From: Chromatiales bacterium (ex Bugula neritina AB1)
GTDB lineage: Bacteria; Pseudomonadota; Gammaproteobacteria; Granulosicoccales; Granulosicoccaceae
DNA length: 64,000 nt
Direction of reading: 5' to 3'
Assembly: GCA_001730015.1 (NCBI GenBank)
Contig: MDLA01000095.1
Span: 5,702-69,701, forward strand
This document shows positions 1 to 8,701 of this stretch, piece after piece. A program made the position numbers and the translations under genes. The notes under the pieces are model-generated. The model saw nothing but the letters and a program-made list of their open reading frames with translations, searched no databases and was not told the origin of the DNA. The first letter of the stretch is position 1, and each line of letters opens with the position of its first letter.

Positions 1-2
1 TC

Positions 3-503
3 ATAATCTGCGAAGAAATAAATCAGACAATGGCCAAGCGGGTTATTGCCCAACTTTTGGCGCTCGCTGAAGAATCTGCATCGCCGATCCAGTTGTTTGT
101 GAACAGTCAGGGCGGGCATGTGGAAGCCGGAGACAGTATTCACGATGTAATCGGGTTTATTTCTCCGAAAGTTCAGGTTATTGGTACCGGCTATGTAGCA
201 AGTGCCGGAACACATATATTTCTTGCCGCGGAAAAGGAAGATCGCTTTTGTCTGCCAAACACACGGTTTCTAATTCATCAGCCATCTGGTGGTGCCGGAG
301 GCAGTGCTTCGGATATCGCAATTCAGGCTGAGCAGATAGTCAAAATGCGTGAACGCCTCGCTCAGGTAATTTCCACTCGAACTGGCACTGATATTGAGCG
401 GGTAAGACTCGATATCGAACGTGATAAATGGATGGACACCGGCGCAGCCATTGAATACGGCATCGTTAGTAAGGTAATTTCCTCAAGCACTGAAATTTCC
501 TGA
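3..503 (+). CDS. clpP: ClpP-like serine protease, 5' end outside window
   Basis: ClpP-family peptidase that would form a degradation chamber in the cytosol with an AAA+ unfoldase. The reading frame is open from the window edge, and residues before the first ATG (position 30) read IICEEINQT, matching the ClpP segment before the first helix, so the true start lies upstream. Counting from that ATG, the catalytic Ser is S58 in GYVASAGTH, the His is H83 in LIHQP, and the Asp is D132 in RDKWMD. The family C-terminal motif EYGIV is present. The oxyanion region departs from the housekeeping GMAASM form, which suggests an accessory ClpP. No clpX is visible downstream; a two-component pair follows on the opposite strand. 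Confidence 0.85.
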   Translation: MICEEINQTMAKRVIAQLLALAEESASPIQLFVNSQGGHVEAGDSIHDVIGFISPKVQVIGTGYVASAGTHIFLAAEKEDRFCLPNTRFLIHQPSGGAGGSASDIAIQAEQIVKMRERLAQVISTRTGTDIERVRLDIERDKWMDTGAAIEYGIVSKVISSSTEIS

Positions 504-646
504 TTATTCGTTAGTGCTAACCGTACCGCCTTCTCAAACGAAGTGTGCAGTCGGAAGGGCGGGGCTGAAAAGAACGACGCAGTAAGATCGAGAGTTTTCC
601 AACTGGTGTGTTGCCGGATTCGAAAACAGATCGAGCATTACATGAT

Positions 647-1054
647 TCAGGCTCGCCTGGCCATGTAGTGTGCTCTGAAGGCGGTTGTAGAGTATTGTGA
701 CTGCTCAATTGCGTCGATGAGCTTCCGCGGATTAAATGGTTTTTCAAGAAAGGCGATCGGGGAATAGAAACGTGCTTTTTCCCGATAGCTTGCATCATGA
801 TTTGCGGTAATAAAAATAACCGGTATTTCCGGTGCGTTCGGATTGCTTTTAATCTGGCCTGCCAGGTTAAAGCCGTCGCCGTCAGGCAGGTTTATATCAA
901 TCACTGAGACGTCGGGCTTGCACGACACTATTTTGGATAGTGCGGCAGACATAGAATCTGCACAAATTAATGCATAGCCCAAAGATTTCAGTCTGATTTC
1001 AAGGGCTAGGGCATAGTCCGGATTATCTTCAACAAGCAGTATTTTTTTGTTCAT
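647..1054 (-). CDS. Single-domain (CheY-like) response regulator
   Basis: A 135-residue receiver with no output domain. Acidic pocket residues E9 and D10 lie in ILLVEDN, the phospho-acceptor is D53 in VIDINLPDGDG, the switch Thr is in IFITA, and the conserved Lys is in FLEKPF. It should relay phosphate from the histidine kinase encoded just upstream. The kinase stop codon lies 26 nt inside this gene, implying translational coupling. The start at 1054 was chosen because an AGGA Shine-Dalgarno sits about 8 nt before it; a 30-codon upstream extension lies wholly within the kinase gene and has no receiver homology. The output is unknown, probably protein-protein interaction. Confidence 0.88.
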   Translation of the reverse strand: MNKKILLVEDNPDYALALEIRLKSLGYALICADSMSAALSKIVSCKPDVSVIDINLPDGDGFNLAGQIKSNPNAPEIPVIFITANHDASYREKARFYSPIAFLEKPFNPRKLIDAIEQSQYSTTAFRAHYMARRA

Positions 1055-2282
1055 TTTGATTCCTGGCTGATCTGTTCCTTTGATCACTCTCCGGTGTTTC
1101 TGTCGGGTGCGGAATAGTGAAAGAAAAATGACTTCCCTGACCAAAACTACTCTCTACTTCAATTGTTCCCTGGTGCAATAAAACGAGCTCGCGGGCAATG
1201 CTAAGGCCCAGCCCGAGGCCTGCACCATTGAATTGGTGGTCGCTGTCAGTGTATTGATAAAGCCGATCGAAAATTCTTTGCTGCGCCGGGTAAGGGATGC
1301 CGCAGCCGGAATCAGCGACGCTGAAAATCAGCTCATTTTTTTCACCATCCTGCACAGTTAAATCTATAGAACTGTGTGCAGGAGAGTATTTGATTGCGTT
1401 GGATAGAAGGTTTGATAGAACCTGGGTAATACGGTCGCCATCAGCTGTGAATAGTGGCCTGGCTCCGGTTATATCGGTGTTGATTTTAATCTGGCTGCTC
1501 TTTGCCGCTTCCGCACATGACGCCAGCGTTCGGGCAACAACACTTTCAACTGGAATACATTTTTTTCGCAGCAGCACTCTGCCGGCATCCAATCGGGCAA
1601 TATCTACTAAATCGTTAAAATGCGTGGCAATTTGATCACAACTGGTGAGCGCGTAATCCAGAAGCTTCACCTGCTCATCGCACAGCGGCCCCGGTATACC
1701 ATCACGAACAATGGCTATAAATTCGCGTGCAGCGGCCAGCGGGGTTTTCACCTCATGGGATACTGTTTGGTAGAAGTCCCGGATTTCCCTGTTTTTGTTT
1801 TTTAGTTCGGCGTTAACCCGTTCGAGTTCTAACGAGCGCTGAATGTTCGATGACAGCAGCCGATGCTTGCAGACAATATTTCGAATCGATCTTGCCAGAG
1901 ACTGGCTGTTCATGAGCGAGCGGCAAAGAAAATCGGTGCAGATGGCAGCCTCTGGTCTCGCAGTTTTACAGCTGAACCGGTCAGGCACTATATAAATCAC
2001 CGGCGGCGCGGTAAAAGATTGGCTGGATTGTATAGAGTTCAGAAAGGCGGAGTCGGTCGCCTGCAATGCTGCATGGTCGACTATGAGTAAATCAAAGATG
2101 CATAATTCAGAATGTTCAATAGCTCGTTCGGGCGAAGTGCAAGGCGTAATATCGAATTGATACTGCGTATTTGCCGACAGTAGACTCTGTAGATTGCTAG
2201 CAATAGAGTGGCTGTCCTGCAGCAACAGTGTTTTCAGTACCGGTACGGGAGGATGCACCGATTGCAGATTGATTGCTTCCAT
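1029..2282 (-). CDS. Hybrid-type sensor histidine kinase with degenerate N-terminal receiver
   Basis: Cytosolic sensor kinase of about 417 residues with no membrane segment. Order from the chosen ATG: a receiver-like domain (about 15-140) with Asp in LLIVDH but QDS instead of the acidic pocket and Arg where receivers have the conserved Lys; a short coiled coil (about 150-170); HisKA with SHEVKTPL (phosphorylated His about residue 176); then HATPase_c with N box NLLSNAIKYS, G1 box DSGCGIP and G2 box GAGLGLGLS. The receiver probably acts as an input module rather than being phosphorylated. The 3' end overlaps the response regulator by 26 nt. A GTG start at 2324 would add 14 residues; ATG 2282, with AAGGAAG upstream, is preferred. 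Confidence 0.85.
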   Translation of the reverse strand: MEAINLQSVHPPVPVLKTLLLQDSHSIASNLQSLLSANTQYQFDITPCTSPERAIEHSELCIFDLLIVDHAALQATDSAFLNSIQSSQSFTAPPVIYIVPDRFSCKTARPEAAICTDFLCRSLMNSQSLARSIRNIVCKHRLLSSNIQRSLELERVNAELKNKNREIRDFYQTVSHEVKTPLAAAREFIAIVRDGIPGPLCDEQVKLLDYALTSCDQIATHFNDLVDIARLDAGRVLLRKKCIPVESVVARTLASCAEAAKSSQIKINTDITGARPLFTADGDRITQVLSNLLSNAIKYSPAHSSIDLTVQDGEKNELIFSVADSGCGIPYPAQQRIFDRLYQYTDSDHQFNGAGLGLGLSIARELVLLHQGTIEVESSFGQGSHFSFTIPHPTETPESDQRNRSARNQNEQKNTAC

Positions 2283-2324
2283 GGCCACAGCATCTTCCTT
2301 GATTCCGGGTTGTGCAGATTCCAC

Positions 2325-2637
2325 TGTTATTCATATACAACAGCTGGCCAAAAGGTCACATCCGCAGTAGATCATTCATTCTCGGACAGCCAGCTAATAG
2401 GCCGCCCTGTGTAACTGGCCGGGCTGTTCGTCTGGCTGGTCAGTACCTTATGTTTTGATTTTCCGGTTGGTAGTGTACAGCCTTTGCAGTTACGTTTGCG
2501 GCAAATCTGCGCGCTTCCAATAAACGCAACCAAGATCACAGTGTGCGTATTGTGTACTGATCAGCCGGGCCGATGCGGGGTATCGGCCGGTCGCGACAGA
2601 TCTTTAGCGAGAGACTTCCGCTTATAAAAAACCGATC
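2325..2637. other. Non-coding stretch between kinase and oxidoreductase genes
   Basis: About 310 bases upstream of the kinase and downstream of the 857-codon oxidoreductase frame. I see no convincing gene, tRNA or strong terminator. It presumably carries the kinase promoter, but no clear -35/-10 pair could be chosen. Confidence 0.5.
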
Positions 2638-5202
2638 TTATGATTTTGGCTTTGAGTTGCCCGGGTCGTACAGCGGCTTATAACCCACAGACTCAATCTT
2701 CACCGGGTATAGCTCTCCGAAATAGTCGATAGCCAGCTCGCGTCCCTCCTGACAAAATTCATAGGGCAGGTAGCCGAGCGCTATATTTTTACCAATAGAG
2801 GGGCCGTATGCAATGCTTGTTGTGTAGGAGCGACGTCCCTTCTGATCAATTAGCGTCTGACCAGTCTGTGGATCTATGATTGCGCAAGTGCCGACCGGAT
2901 AGCGGGCAACCCCGTTTGCGTCGGTATTTTCAGTCATGGTCATAGTGCAGAGGTAAGCTACCTGGTGTTCCAGTGCTTTCTGGGCGACGTATTGCTCTTT
3001 GCCATAGAAATCTGCAGCCTTTACTTTGGGCCGGGCCAGGTCTGCTTCGAACAGGTTGTACTCGGTTAGCAGATCAGCGTTTTGTAGTCGCAGGCTCTTC
3101 TCCAAACGCCGGCTGTTGGCGTAGGTTTCCACGCCAATCGGGGTAACACCCTGTTCGGCCAGGGCGTCCCATACTGCCAGGCCATCGTTGTAGTTAAAGT
3201 GCAGTTCCCATCCCTGCTCACCGACATAGGAAATACGAAATGCAGAAACCGTAACACCGTTAATAGTCAGGTCGCGAACGGAAACAAAGGGGAAGTTCTC
3301 GTGTGTTACCGAATCGGGATCATCTATAACTTTCTGTAGTGTTGCGCGCGCGTTTGGTCCCCAAAGGCCGAGACAGGCGAATTCAGTGGTTCGGTCTTCG
3401 GCGGTAGCGTTGTAATTGCGATCATCAATCATGCGCTTTAACCAGATAAAATCACGCGCACCGGAATCTCCACCGTCCATCACACGAAAATGATTTTGCG
3501 CCATGCGAATTATTGTTAGATCAGCGCGTACACCACCGGTCTTGTCGAGAAAATGTGTGTAGACCCCTTTTCCCACAGGCGTATCGCCGCCAATCTTTGC
3601 AACGCATACGTATTCCATTAGTTTTTCGGCATCGGGTCCGGTTACATCAATAATGGCAAAATGAGACAGATTAATCATGCCGACGTCTTCGGACAATTGC
3701 AGGTGCTCTGCGTTGGATACACGCCAGAAGTGCCGGCTATCCCACTCCGCTTCGCGTGCCGGGATTTTGTCGCCGAATTTTTCCAGCAGGTGCTCGTTAC
3801 TGGCGTAACCATGTGCACGCTCCCAGCCAGCCGCCTCCATAAAATACCCGCCTAACGCTTTTTCGCGTTCATAGAACGGACTTCGCCGTAAGCCACGCCC
3901 CTTGGTATAGGGCTCGCGGTTATGTACTGCCGGGTTATAGATTTTAAAAGCGGTCTCGTAGCAGCGATCGTGTATGTATTGTTCTTCCTGCTGGAATGGA
4001 TAATAACGGGCGACGTCGATACCGAAGTGATCGAACTCGGTATAGCCGTCGGTCATCCAGTCGGCGATAACTTTTCCGGTCCCCGGGCCATCTTTCACCC
4101 ACACTGAGACGGCGTACCATAAGCCGCGTACGTTAGCGGATTCGCCAATTGACGGACCACCGTCAGCGGTAACCTGAAGCAGGCCATTGAACGAGCGCTT
4201 TTCATCGTAGCCAAGCTCGCCGAGTATCGGCGTGAGCTCCATTGCACGTTCCAGCGGTTCCATTATCTGTTCCATTTCCAGGTCCCGCTGCGAGGGAGAA
4301 AGGCGAGCCTGTTCTTTTTCGAGCAGATCACGAGGATGGCACATACGCGGTTCTTTCTCTTCGTAGTAGCCCCATTCAATCATGCCGCCTTCGGATGTCG
4401 TCGGGTCACCGGTATCGCGCAAGTAAGCTGAGTTGCCCTGATCCCGCAGCAGCGGATAGCCAATATGCTTGCCGGTGCCTTCAAATTCCTTATACGGCCC
4501 GAACCACAACAGCGGGTGATCCACCGGCATAACGGGCAGGTCTTCGCCAGCCATTTCGGCGATCAGACGGCCCCATAAGCCTGCACAAACCACCACGTAT
4601 TCGGCAGCAATATAGCCTCGCGATGTCTCGACACCGACAATGCGTCCGTCTTTTATATCAAGGCCAGTGGCTGAGGTGTTGGCGAATGTAGTGAGTTTGC
4701 CGGTCTGCTCGCAGGCATCAACTATTTCACCGCTGACCACTTGCGAGCGTGGTACCACCAGGCCCGCATCGGGATCCCACAGAGCGCCCTGAATCATGTG
4801 CTCTTCGAGCAGTGGCATTTTTTCTTTTGCCTCAGCTGCACTGATCATGCAGGCATTGGTGCCGAAGGCTTTGCCCGATCCAACTTTGCGCTTGAGCTCG
4901 GCCATGCGATCGTCATCACCAATCCGGGCAACTTCCAACCCGCCTACTTTTGCATAGCGCCCCATTTTCTCGTAAAAATCGATACTATACATGGTGGTAT
5001 GACAGGTCATCTGGTCATGAGCCGTGGCATAGCAGAAATCTGAGGCGTGCGCAGTAGAGCCGATATCCGTCGGGATAGCTGATTTATCGATGCCGACGAT
5101 ATTGTCCCAGCCGCGTTCGATCAGGTGATGGGCGACCGATGCACCAACGATTCCGCCTTGTCCAATGATCACGACCTTGGCACTGGATGGAAAATTTGCC
5201 AT
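2638..5202 (-). CDS. FAD-dependent oxidoreductase fused to GcvT domain (dimethylglycine/sarcosine dehydrogenase-like)
   Basis: About 854 residues with the layout of dimethylglycine dehydrogenase. The N-terminal DAO-type FAD domain has the dinucleotide fold VVIIGQGGIVGAS and the STAHAS segment, which holds the His that anchors FAD covalently in DMGDH. A FAO-like linker follows (about 370-430), then a C-terminal GcvT folate-binding domain (about 440-840) with GVETYANSRRLEKSLR. Family members oxidatively demethylate N-methylated glycines and pass the one-carbon unit to tetrahydrofolate. The exact substrate cannot be read from sequence. The start at 5202 (ATG, GAGTGA upstream) is preferred over an in-frame GTG three codons earlier. 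No other glycine-betaine genes lie beside it. Confidence 0.85.
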   Translation of the reverse strand: MANFPSSAKVVIIGQGGIVGASVAHHLIERGWDNIVGIDKSAIPTDIGSTAHASDFCYATAHDQMTCHTTMYSIDFYEKMGRYAKVGGLEVARIGDDDRMAELKRKVGSGKAFGTNACMISAAEAKEKMPLLEEHMIQGALWDPDAGLVVPRSQVVSGEIVDACEQTGKLTTFANTSATGLDIKDGRIVGVETSRGYIAAEYVVVCAGLWGRLIAEMAGEDLPVMPVDHPLLWFGPYKEFEGTGKHIGYPLLRDQGNSAYLRDTGDPTTSEGGMIEWGYYEEKEPRMCHPRDLLEKEQARLSPSQRDLEMEQIMEPLERAMELTPILGELGYDEKRSFNGLLQVTADGGPSIGESANVRGLWYAVSVWVKDGPGTGKVIADWMTDGYTEFDHFGIDVARYYPFQQEEQYIHDRCYETAFKIYNPAVHNREPYTKGRGLRRSPFYEREKALGGYFMEAAGWERAHGYASNEHLLEKFGDKIPAREAEWDSRHFWRVSNAEHLQLSEDVGMINLSHFAIIDVTGPDAEKLMEYVCVAKIGGDTPVGKGVYTHFLDKTGGVRADLTIIRMAQNHFRVMDGGDSGARDFIWLKRMIDDRNYNATAEDRTTEFACLGLWGPNARATLQKVIDDPDSVTHENFPFVSVRDLTINGVTVSAFRISYVGEQGWELHFNYNDGLAVWDALAEQGVTPIGVETYANSRRLEKSLRLQNADLLTEYNLFEADLARPKVKAADFYGKEQYVAQKALEHQVAYLCTMTMTENTDANGVARYPVGTCAIIDPQTGQTLIDQKGRRSYTTSIAYGPSIGKNIALGYLPYEFCQEGRELAIDYFGELYPVKIESVGYKPLYDPGNSKPKS

Positions 5203-5569
5203 GAAAATCACTCGGTAATAATTGAGATGTAGTTACTTGATCAGCGCGGTTTGAAAGGACCGGCGCTGCTGATCGCGGTATAGAGTATTGTATGCAATAG
5301 CAGGGGGATCTGCCTGAACTATAACCTGATCAGAGTGTATAAGCCGATCGTTACCCGCTATCACAACGTCGCGCGATTTTCATAGTGCGACAGGCGTACC
5401 GCCCGGATAGTTTGCCTGCGTGCTGAAAACGGTAACAAGGCGTGGTTGTAACGTTTCGCTGCGACGCTGGTATAACTCACTATGCAGTCGTCAATTTAAG
5501 CACCAGCCTCAGATAATTTCGCCGAACTTGCCGGTAGCGATATTCAGGTTTTTCGCGTCGGTTGAAACC
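5203..5569. other. Non-coding stretch upstream of oxidoreductase
   Basis: About 370 bases between the oxidoreductase start and the signal peptidase remnant. No gene supported by codon pattern or homology was seen. I looked here in all forward frames for the missing SMxPT and KR segments of signal peptidase and did not find them. Confidence 0.45.
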
Positions 5570-5878
5570 TGTCAGATATCTGTGTCTGGCTATCTCGGCC
5601 GTATGGAGATATCGCCAGCTGGTAGTACGATTACTGAATCTATCGATGGTGTCAGTTGGCGAGCTTCTCCCGGTACTGCAGTTGCAAAGTTACCAGCCTT
5701 AACCGTAGTACCGGGCCATGTATTTGTACTTGGGGATAACCGCGATAACAGCAAAGCCTCGCGTAAATTCGGGCTGGTGCCGCTCAGTGGCGTGGTAGGG
5801 CGAGCCAGGCAGGTCTGGTTTTCAAAGGCAGATTCCGGCATACGCCGGAGCCGTATTGGCGCGGCATTAACGCCATAG
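5570..5878 (+). pseudogene. C-terminal fragment of a signal peptidase I (LepB/S26)
   Basis: An open frame carries the highly specific signal peptidase I box E motif GDNRDNS (near 5732), preceded by VVPGHVFVLGDN and followed by SRKFGLVPLSGVVGRA, the usual end of the S26A catalytic domain. The N-terminal part with the membrane anchor, the catalytic Ser (SMxPT) and the Lys (KR) is absent from this frame and was not found upstream in the other two. What remains cannot be an active peptidase. The frame could be read from near 5420, but those residues show no peptidase similarity. It is probably a decayed second lepB copy; the lack of neighbouring lepA or rnc supports this. Confidence 0.55.
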
Positions 5879-6132
5879 TGGGTGCGGGTTTGCCGGCACG
5901 CTTCAGCGTTTGAGTGCGGTGGAAAAGTACTGGCTCGTATCTGAAGGGTAGAACGATTCGATGGCGGTTAAGTTCTGCATTGCGCCGGTTTCCCGGTCAA
6001 TCTGAGCTTGACAGCAGATACAGCAGGCCGAATTTGCTTTTTTGCCTGAGAGGGAATCGGCTCAGGCAAATCCGGCAATCGATTCGTCGACCTGCTGTAG
6101 TGATCTGATTGACCACGACGAGTTAATCTGAA

Positions 6133-6540
6133 TTACAGGATATTGATACCAATGAGTAAAACCGCTGCCCATGAAACCAGGTACGACGGGGTGCGCAGAT
6201 AGGGGAGTCCCAAGGTATACACTACCGCGTGAACAATGCGGGCAAAGAAGAAGATCTGTGCCCACATTGCAATACCGGCGTGTGCTGTCTCAGGAGCCAG
6301 CATTCCTGCAGCCACAACCACAGCTGCGAAGGCGGGTATTGTTTCAACTATATTCAAGTGCGCGCGTTGAGAACGTTGTGCCCATAATGGGGTCTCCGGC
6401 TCCTCTTCCGGATAGCCTTCCGGGTAGTTGTTCAGGAATGTAGGGAGGCCCCAGGTAAACACTCGTGACAGTATATAGGGTGTCCAAAGCAGCACGGTAA
6501 GCATGCCGCTGAGTCCCAGATAAAAATAGGCCGTTTCCAT
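6133..6540 (-). CDS. MAPEG family membrane protein
   Basis: A 135-residue integral membrane protein with four predicted transmembrane segments and the MAPEG signature around residues 56-72 (RSQRAHLNIVETIPAFA). The founding members are glutathione-dependent membrane enzymes of eicosanoid and xenobiotic metabolism; bacterial members such as this are usually uncharacterised, and some show glutathione transferase activity. An acidic stretch (YPEEEPETP) sits in the first cytosolic loop. The gene is monocistronic, on the same strand as the DUF4142 gene upstream (63 nt gap). Family assignment is firm, substrate unknown. Confidence 0.85.
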   Translation of the reverse strand: METAYFYLGLSGMLTVLLWTPYILSRVFTWGLPTFLNNYPEGYPEEEPETPLWAQRSQRAHLNIVETIPAFAAVVVAAGMLAPETAHAGIAMWAQIFFFARIVHAVVYTLGLPYLRTPSYLVSWAAVLLIGINIL

Positions 6541-6602
6541 AGTTTTCTCTTGAAGTGGCTTGTGAATTATAAATAGATGGGCGTGTTACTAACGAAATAT
6601 GT

Positions 6603-7169
6603 CTAGTATCCCTTGTTTAGCGCACTAACCATCATCTCTGCATGCCCTTCATGTACCTTGAAAATCTCAAGGCCTGCTTCAAACAGTGATTTAACCTCGG
6701 CGTTTTCTATATTCGGAATGAAGGAGTTTTCCATCAGTCCGTTTACGGCTTTGTGATACGCCAGTTCGTTTTCCGCGTAACGCTTGTCAAAGGCTTCTCC
6801 GCGCAACTGGGCTAATTCATCAACAATTTTCACCGAACCTTCTGTTAATTGCCGGCTTAGGAAATTATCCTGCGGCTGTGCCCCGAGTTTATCGAGAAGC
6901 GCCAGTGCCTGTGCGTTGACGGCTTCATGATCGCGAATCATGGTTTGCGCAAATTCTCTAACTGCCGGATTCTCCGAGATACCCAGGGCCAGATGGGCGT
7001 ACTGTATATCTATATTGTCAGCCGTGTAGGCGACATGTGCCAGTTCGAGGTCATTGAGGTCGTCAGGAGATTGCGCAGTCTGTGGCGCAGGAGGTGCGCT
7101 ATATTGAGCGGTTGTACAACCTGCAAGCAAAAAAAGCGATGCAGCAGCTACCAGAATATTAATTTTCAT
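6603..7169 (-). CDS. DUF4142 family lipoprotein
   Basis: A 188-residue exported protein. Residues 1-18 form a lipoprotein signal peptide ending in the lipobox LLAGC, so it is expected on the periplasmic face of a membrane. The rest is a ferritin-like helical DUF4142 domain with the typical phrases ELAHVAY, VREFAQTMIRDHEAVN and FIPNIENAEVKSLFEAGL. His residues in RDHEAVN, YHKAV and KVHEGHAEMM are placed as in the family. The role is unknown; relatives are often stress-induced. A start ATG at 7169 gives a correct signal peptide. Confidence 0.85.
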   Translation of the reverse strand: MKINILVAAASLFLLAGCTTAQYSAPPAPQTAQSPDDLNDLELAHVAYTADNIDIQYAHLALGISENPAVREFAQTMIRDHEAVNAQALALLDKLGAQPQDNFLSRQLTEGSVKIVDELAQLRGEAFDKRYAENELAYHKAVNGLMENSFIPNIENAEVKSLFEAGLEIFKVHEGHAEMMVSALNKGY

Positions 7170-7387
7170 ATGTTCGTGTTCTCGGTTGAATACTGGGAAA
7201 CTTCACGGATTGCAGAAATGTGATTTACAGAGATTGCTGCATTTGAGTGACGAACGTCTAGTGTAGAGGTTTGACTGAACGAATAGTGATGAAACGTACA
7301 ATATTTTTGATTTATCGTACAAAATAATTAATTGAAAGAACAGGCTGTAGCCGTGCGTGCAGAGAAAACCGATTTATCCATACACCC

Positions 7388-7413
7388 GTTTTGCGGCCTG
7401 GTTTTGCGGCCTG
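7388..7413. repeat. Perfect 13-bp tandem duplication
   Basis: The 13-mer GTTTTGCGGCCTG occurs twice head to tail (7388-7400 and 7401-7413), about 50 bp upstream of the Mrr-like nuclease gene. It could be a small slippage duplication or a repeated operator half-site; nothing decides between these. Confidence 0.6.
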
Positions 7414-7465
7414 TTTGTTGCTAAAAAAATCAGCTTGATTGTTTGTATCGAACCAGTAGCAGAAA

Positions 7466-8056
7466 ATGGGTAATACCTCCGCAATTTCTGAATACACACA
7501 AGCGCTCTATAACGCGCTTATGGTTACCTTTGCGGTGTGGGGAATACTTCAACTTGGGCCAGCCATTGTTGCCGGCTCCGATTTTCGCTTTGTGACTGTT
7601 CGTCATGCGGTGATTGCACAATCGCATGCCCATTGGGCGTGGCTCGTCGGTCTATTTTTCGTTTTCTACAGACTTCCATCGATTCATCTGTCCGGTAGAA
7701 ACAAAATTCACCGTATCGACTGGGAGCGCTTTGAAGTGCTGGTGGCAGAAGTGTATCGTCGCAATGGCTATCAGGTGGAGGCGCGAAGAAAAAAGGGTGC
7801 CGATGGAGGTGTTGACTTCAGAGCCAGAAAGCGTGGCAAGCGATATATTGTACAGTGCAAGCGCTGGAATAAGCGTGTAGGTGTACCCGTCGTGCGGGAG
7901 ATGGCCGGTGTACTTGCTGCCGAACACCAGAGTACCGGGGTGATTATTGTCACCAATAATCAGTTCACCCGTGAAGCCATTGCTTTTGCCGATGGAAAAC
8001 CCATTGAGCTGGTGAACGGCGATAAGTTGCAGCAGATGATGGGATCGTGTCGCTAG
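7466..8056 (+). CDS. Membrane-anchored Mrr-like restriction endonuclease family protein
   Basis: 196 residues. Residues 1-75 contain two hydrophobic segments (about 15-35 and 55-70). The C-terminal 110 residues are an Mrr_cat/PD-(D/E)XK nuclease domain: WERFEVLVAEVYRRNGY, then GADGGVDF with the catalytic Asp and YIVQCKRW with the QxK, followed by VREMAGVL and GVIIVTNNQFT. Proteins of this build (two transmembrane helices plus Mrr) are widespread and mostly uncharacterised; cleavage of modified or foreign DNA is the family expectation. No methylase or specificity gene is adjacent. The Shine-Dalgarno before ATG 7466 is weak. The nuclease domain assignment is secure. Confidence 0.85.
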   Translation: MGNTSAISEYTQALYNALMVTFAVWGILQLGPAIVAGSDFRFVTVRHAVIAQSHAHWAWLVGLFFVFYRLPSIHLSGRNKIHRIDWERFEVLVAEVYRRNGYQVEARRKKGADGGVDFRARKRGKRYIVQCKRWNKRVGVPVVREMAGVLAAEHQSTGVIIVTNNQFTREAIAFADGKPIELVNGDKLQQMMGSCR

Positions 8057-8085
8057 TCTGTTGAACGTTCACAGAGAATTCATTC

Positions 8086-8676
8086 TTATTCCTGGGTATA
8101 GGGAAGAACTTCTTCAACTTCCAGTCGATAGCCTGATTCCGCGATATCGCTTTTTACCGTTTCGGTCCGCAGCGTACCAATAGCAATAACCGGCTCGTAC
8201 ATACCGGCAAACTTTATTGCCTCGGGGGATTGAGCGTGAACGATCTGATTAGCTGGTGGCGGCGGGGTGTGTATGCAGGCACCGACATAAGGGACCAGCA
8301 GGAATTCCTTTATCATTGAATCACTGTTGTATTCCAGGGGGGTGATATAGGCGGGAATTCGTACCCGCTGACCGTCAAGCTCGGGAACCACCGGGGCATA
8401 GTTAAACTGTTTTCTTAATCGTTCTACCTCAGCGTTCGATTCATCACTTCCATCCATGAGTTTATCGATTTGCTCTTTACTCATAGAGGCAAACGGATTT
8501 TCCGGCGGGACAAAATCGTCAGGGATTAAATCCTCCCATACAAGCTCGGTTGCAGCTGTCTGCGACGATGACGTTTCATCGTTATCTGAAAATTTCCACC
8601 AGGCGGAATTAGCGTTGATCGAAAATAGAACAGAAAATAATGTGATGGCTGCGATAATAGTATTTCGGATCATCAT
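8086..8676 (-). CDS. DUF3299 periplasmic protein of the zinc operon
   Basis: About 197 residues with a cleavable signal peptide (residues 1-23, ending INANSA). The mature part is acidic at first (SDNDETSSS; PDDFVPPENPF) and then a DUF3299 domain with GQRVRIPAYITPLEY, FLLVPYVGACIHTPPPPANQ (conserved Cys-x-His) and YRLEVEEVLPY. In Vibrio cholerae the equivalent is the last gene of the Zrg zinc uptake locus. It follows the permease gene by 25 nt on the same strand, consistent with one transcript. ATG 8676 is chosen because longer frames run back into the permease and lack a signal peptide. The biochemical role is unknown; metal handling is inferred from context. Confidence 0.8.
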   Translation of the reverse strand: MMIRNTIIAAITLFSVLFSINANSAWWKFSDNDETSSSQTAATELVWEDLIPDDFVPPENPFASMSKEQIDKLMDGSDESNAEVERLRKQFNYAPVVPELDGQRVRIPAYITPLEYNSDSMIKEFLLVPYVGACIHTPPPPANQIVHAQSPEAIKFAGMYEPVIAIGTLRTETVKSDIAESGYRLEVEEVLPYTQE

Positions 8677-8701
8677 GATTTTTAGCCCGGTAGCCGGTGA
8701 T

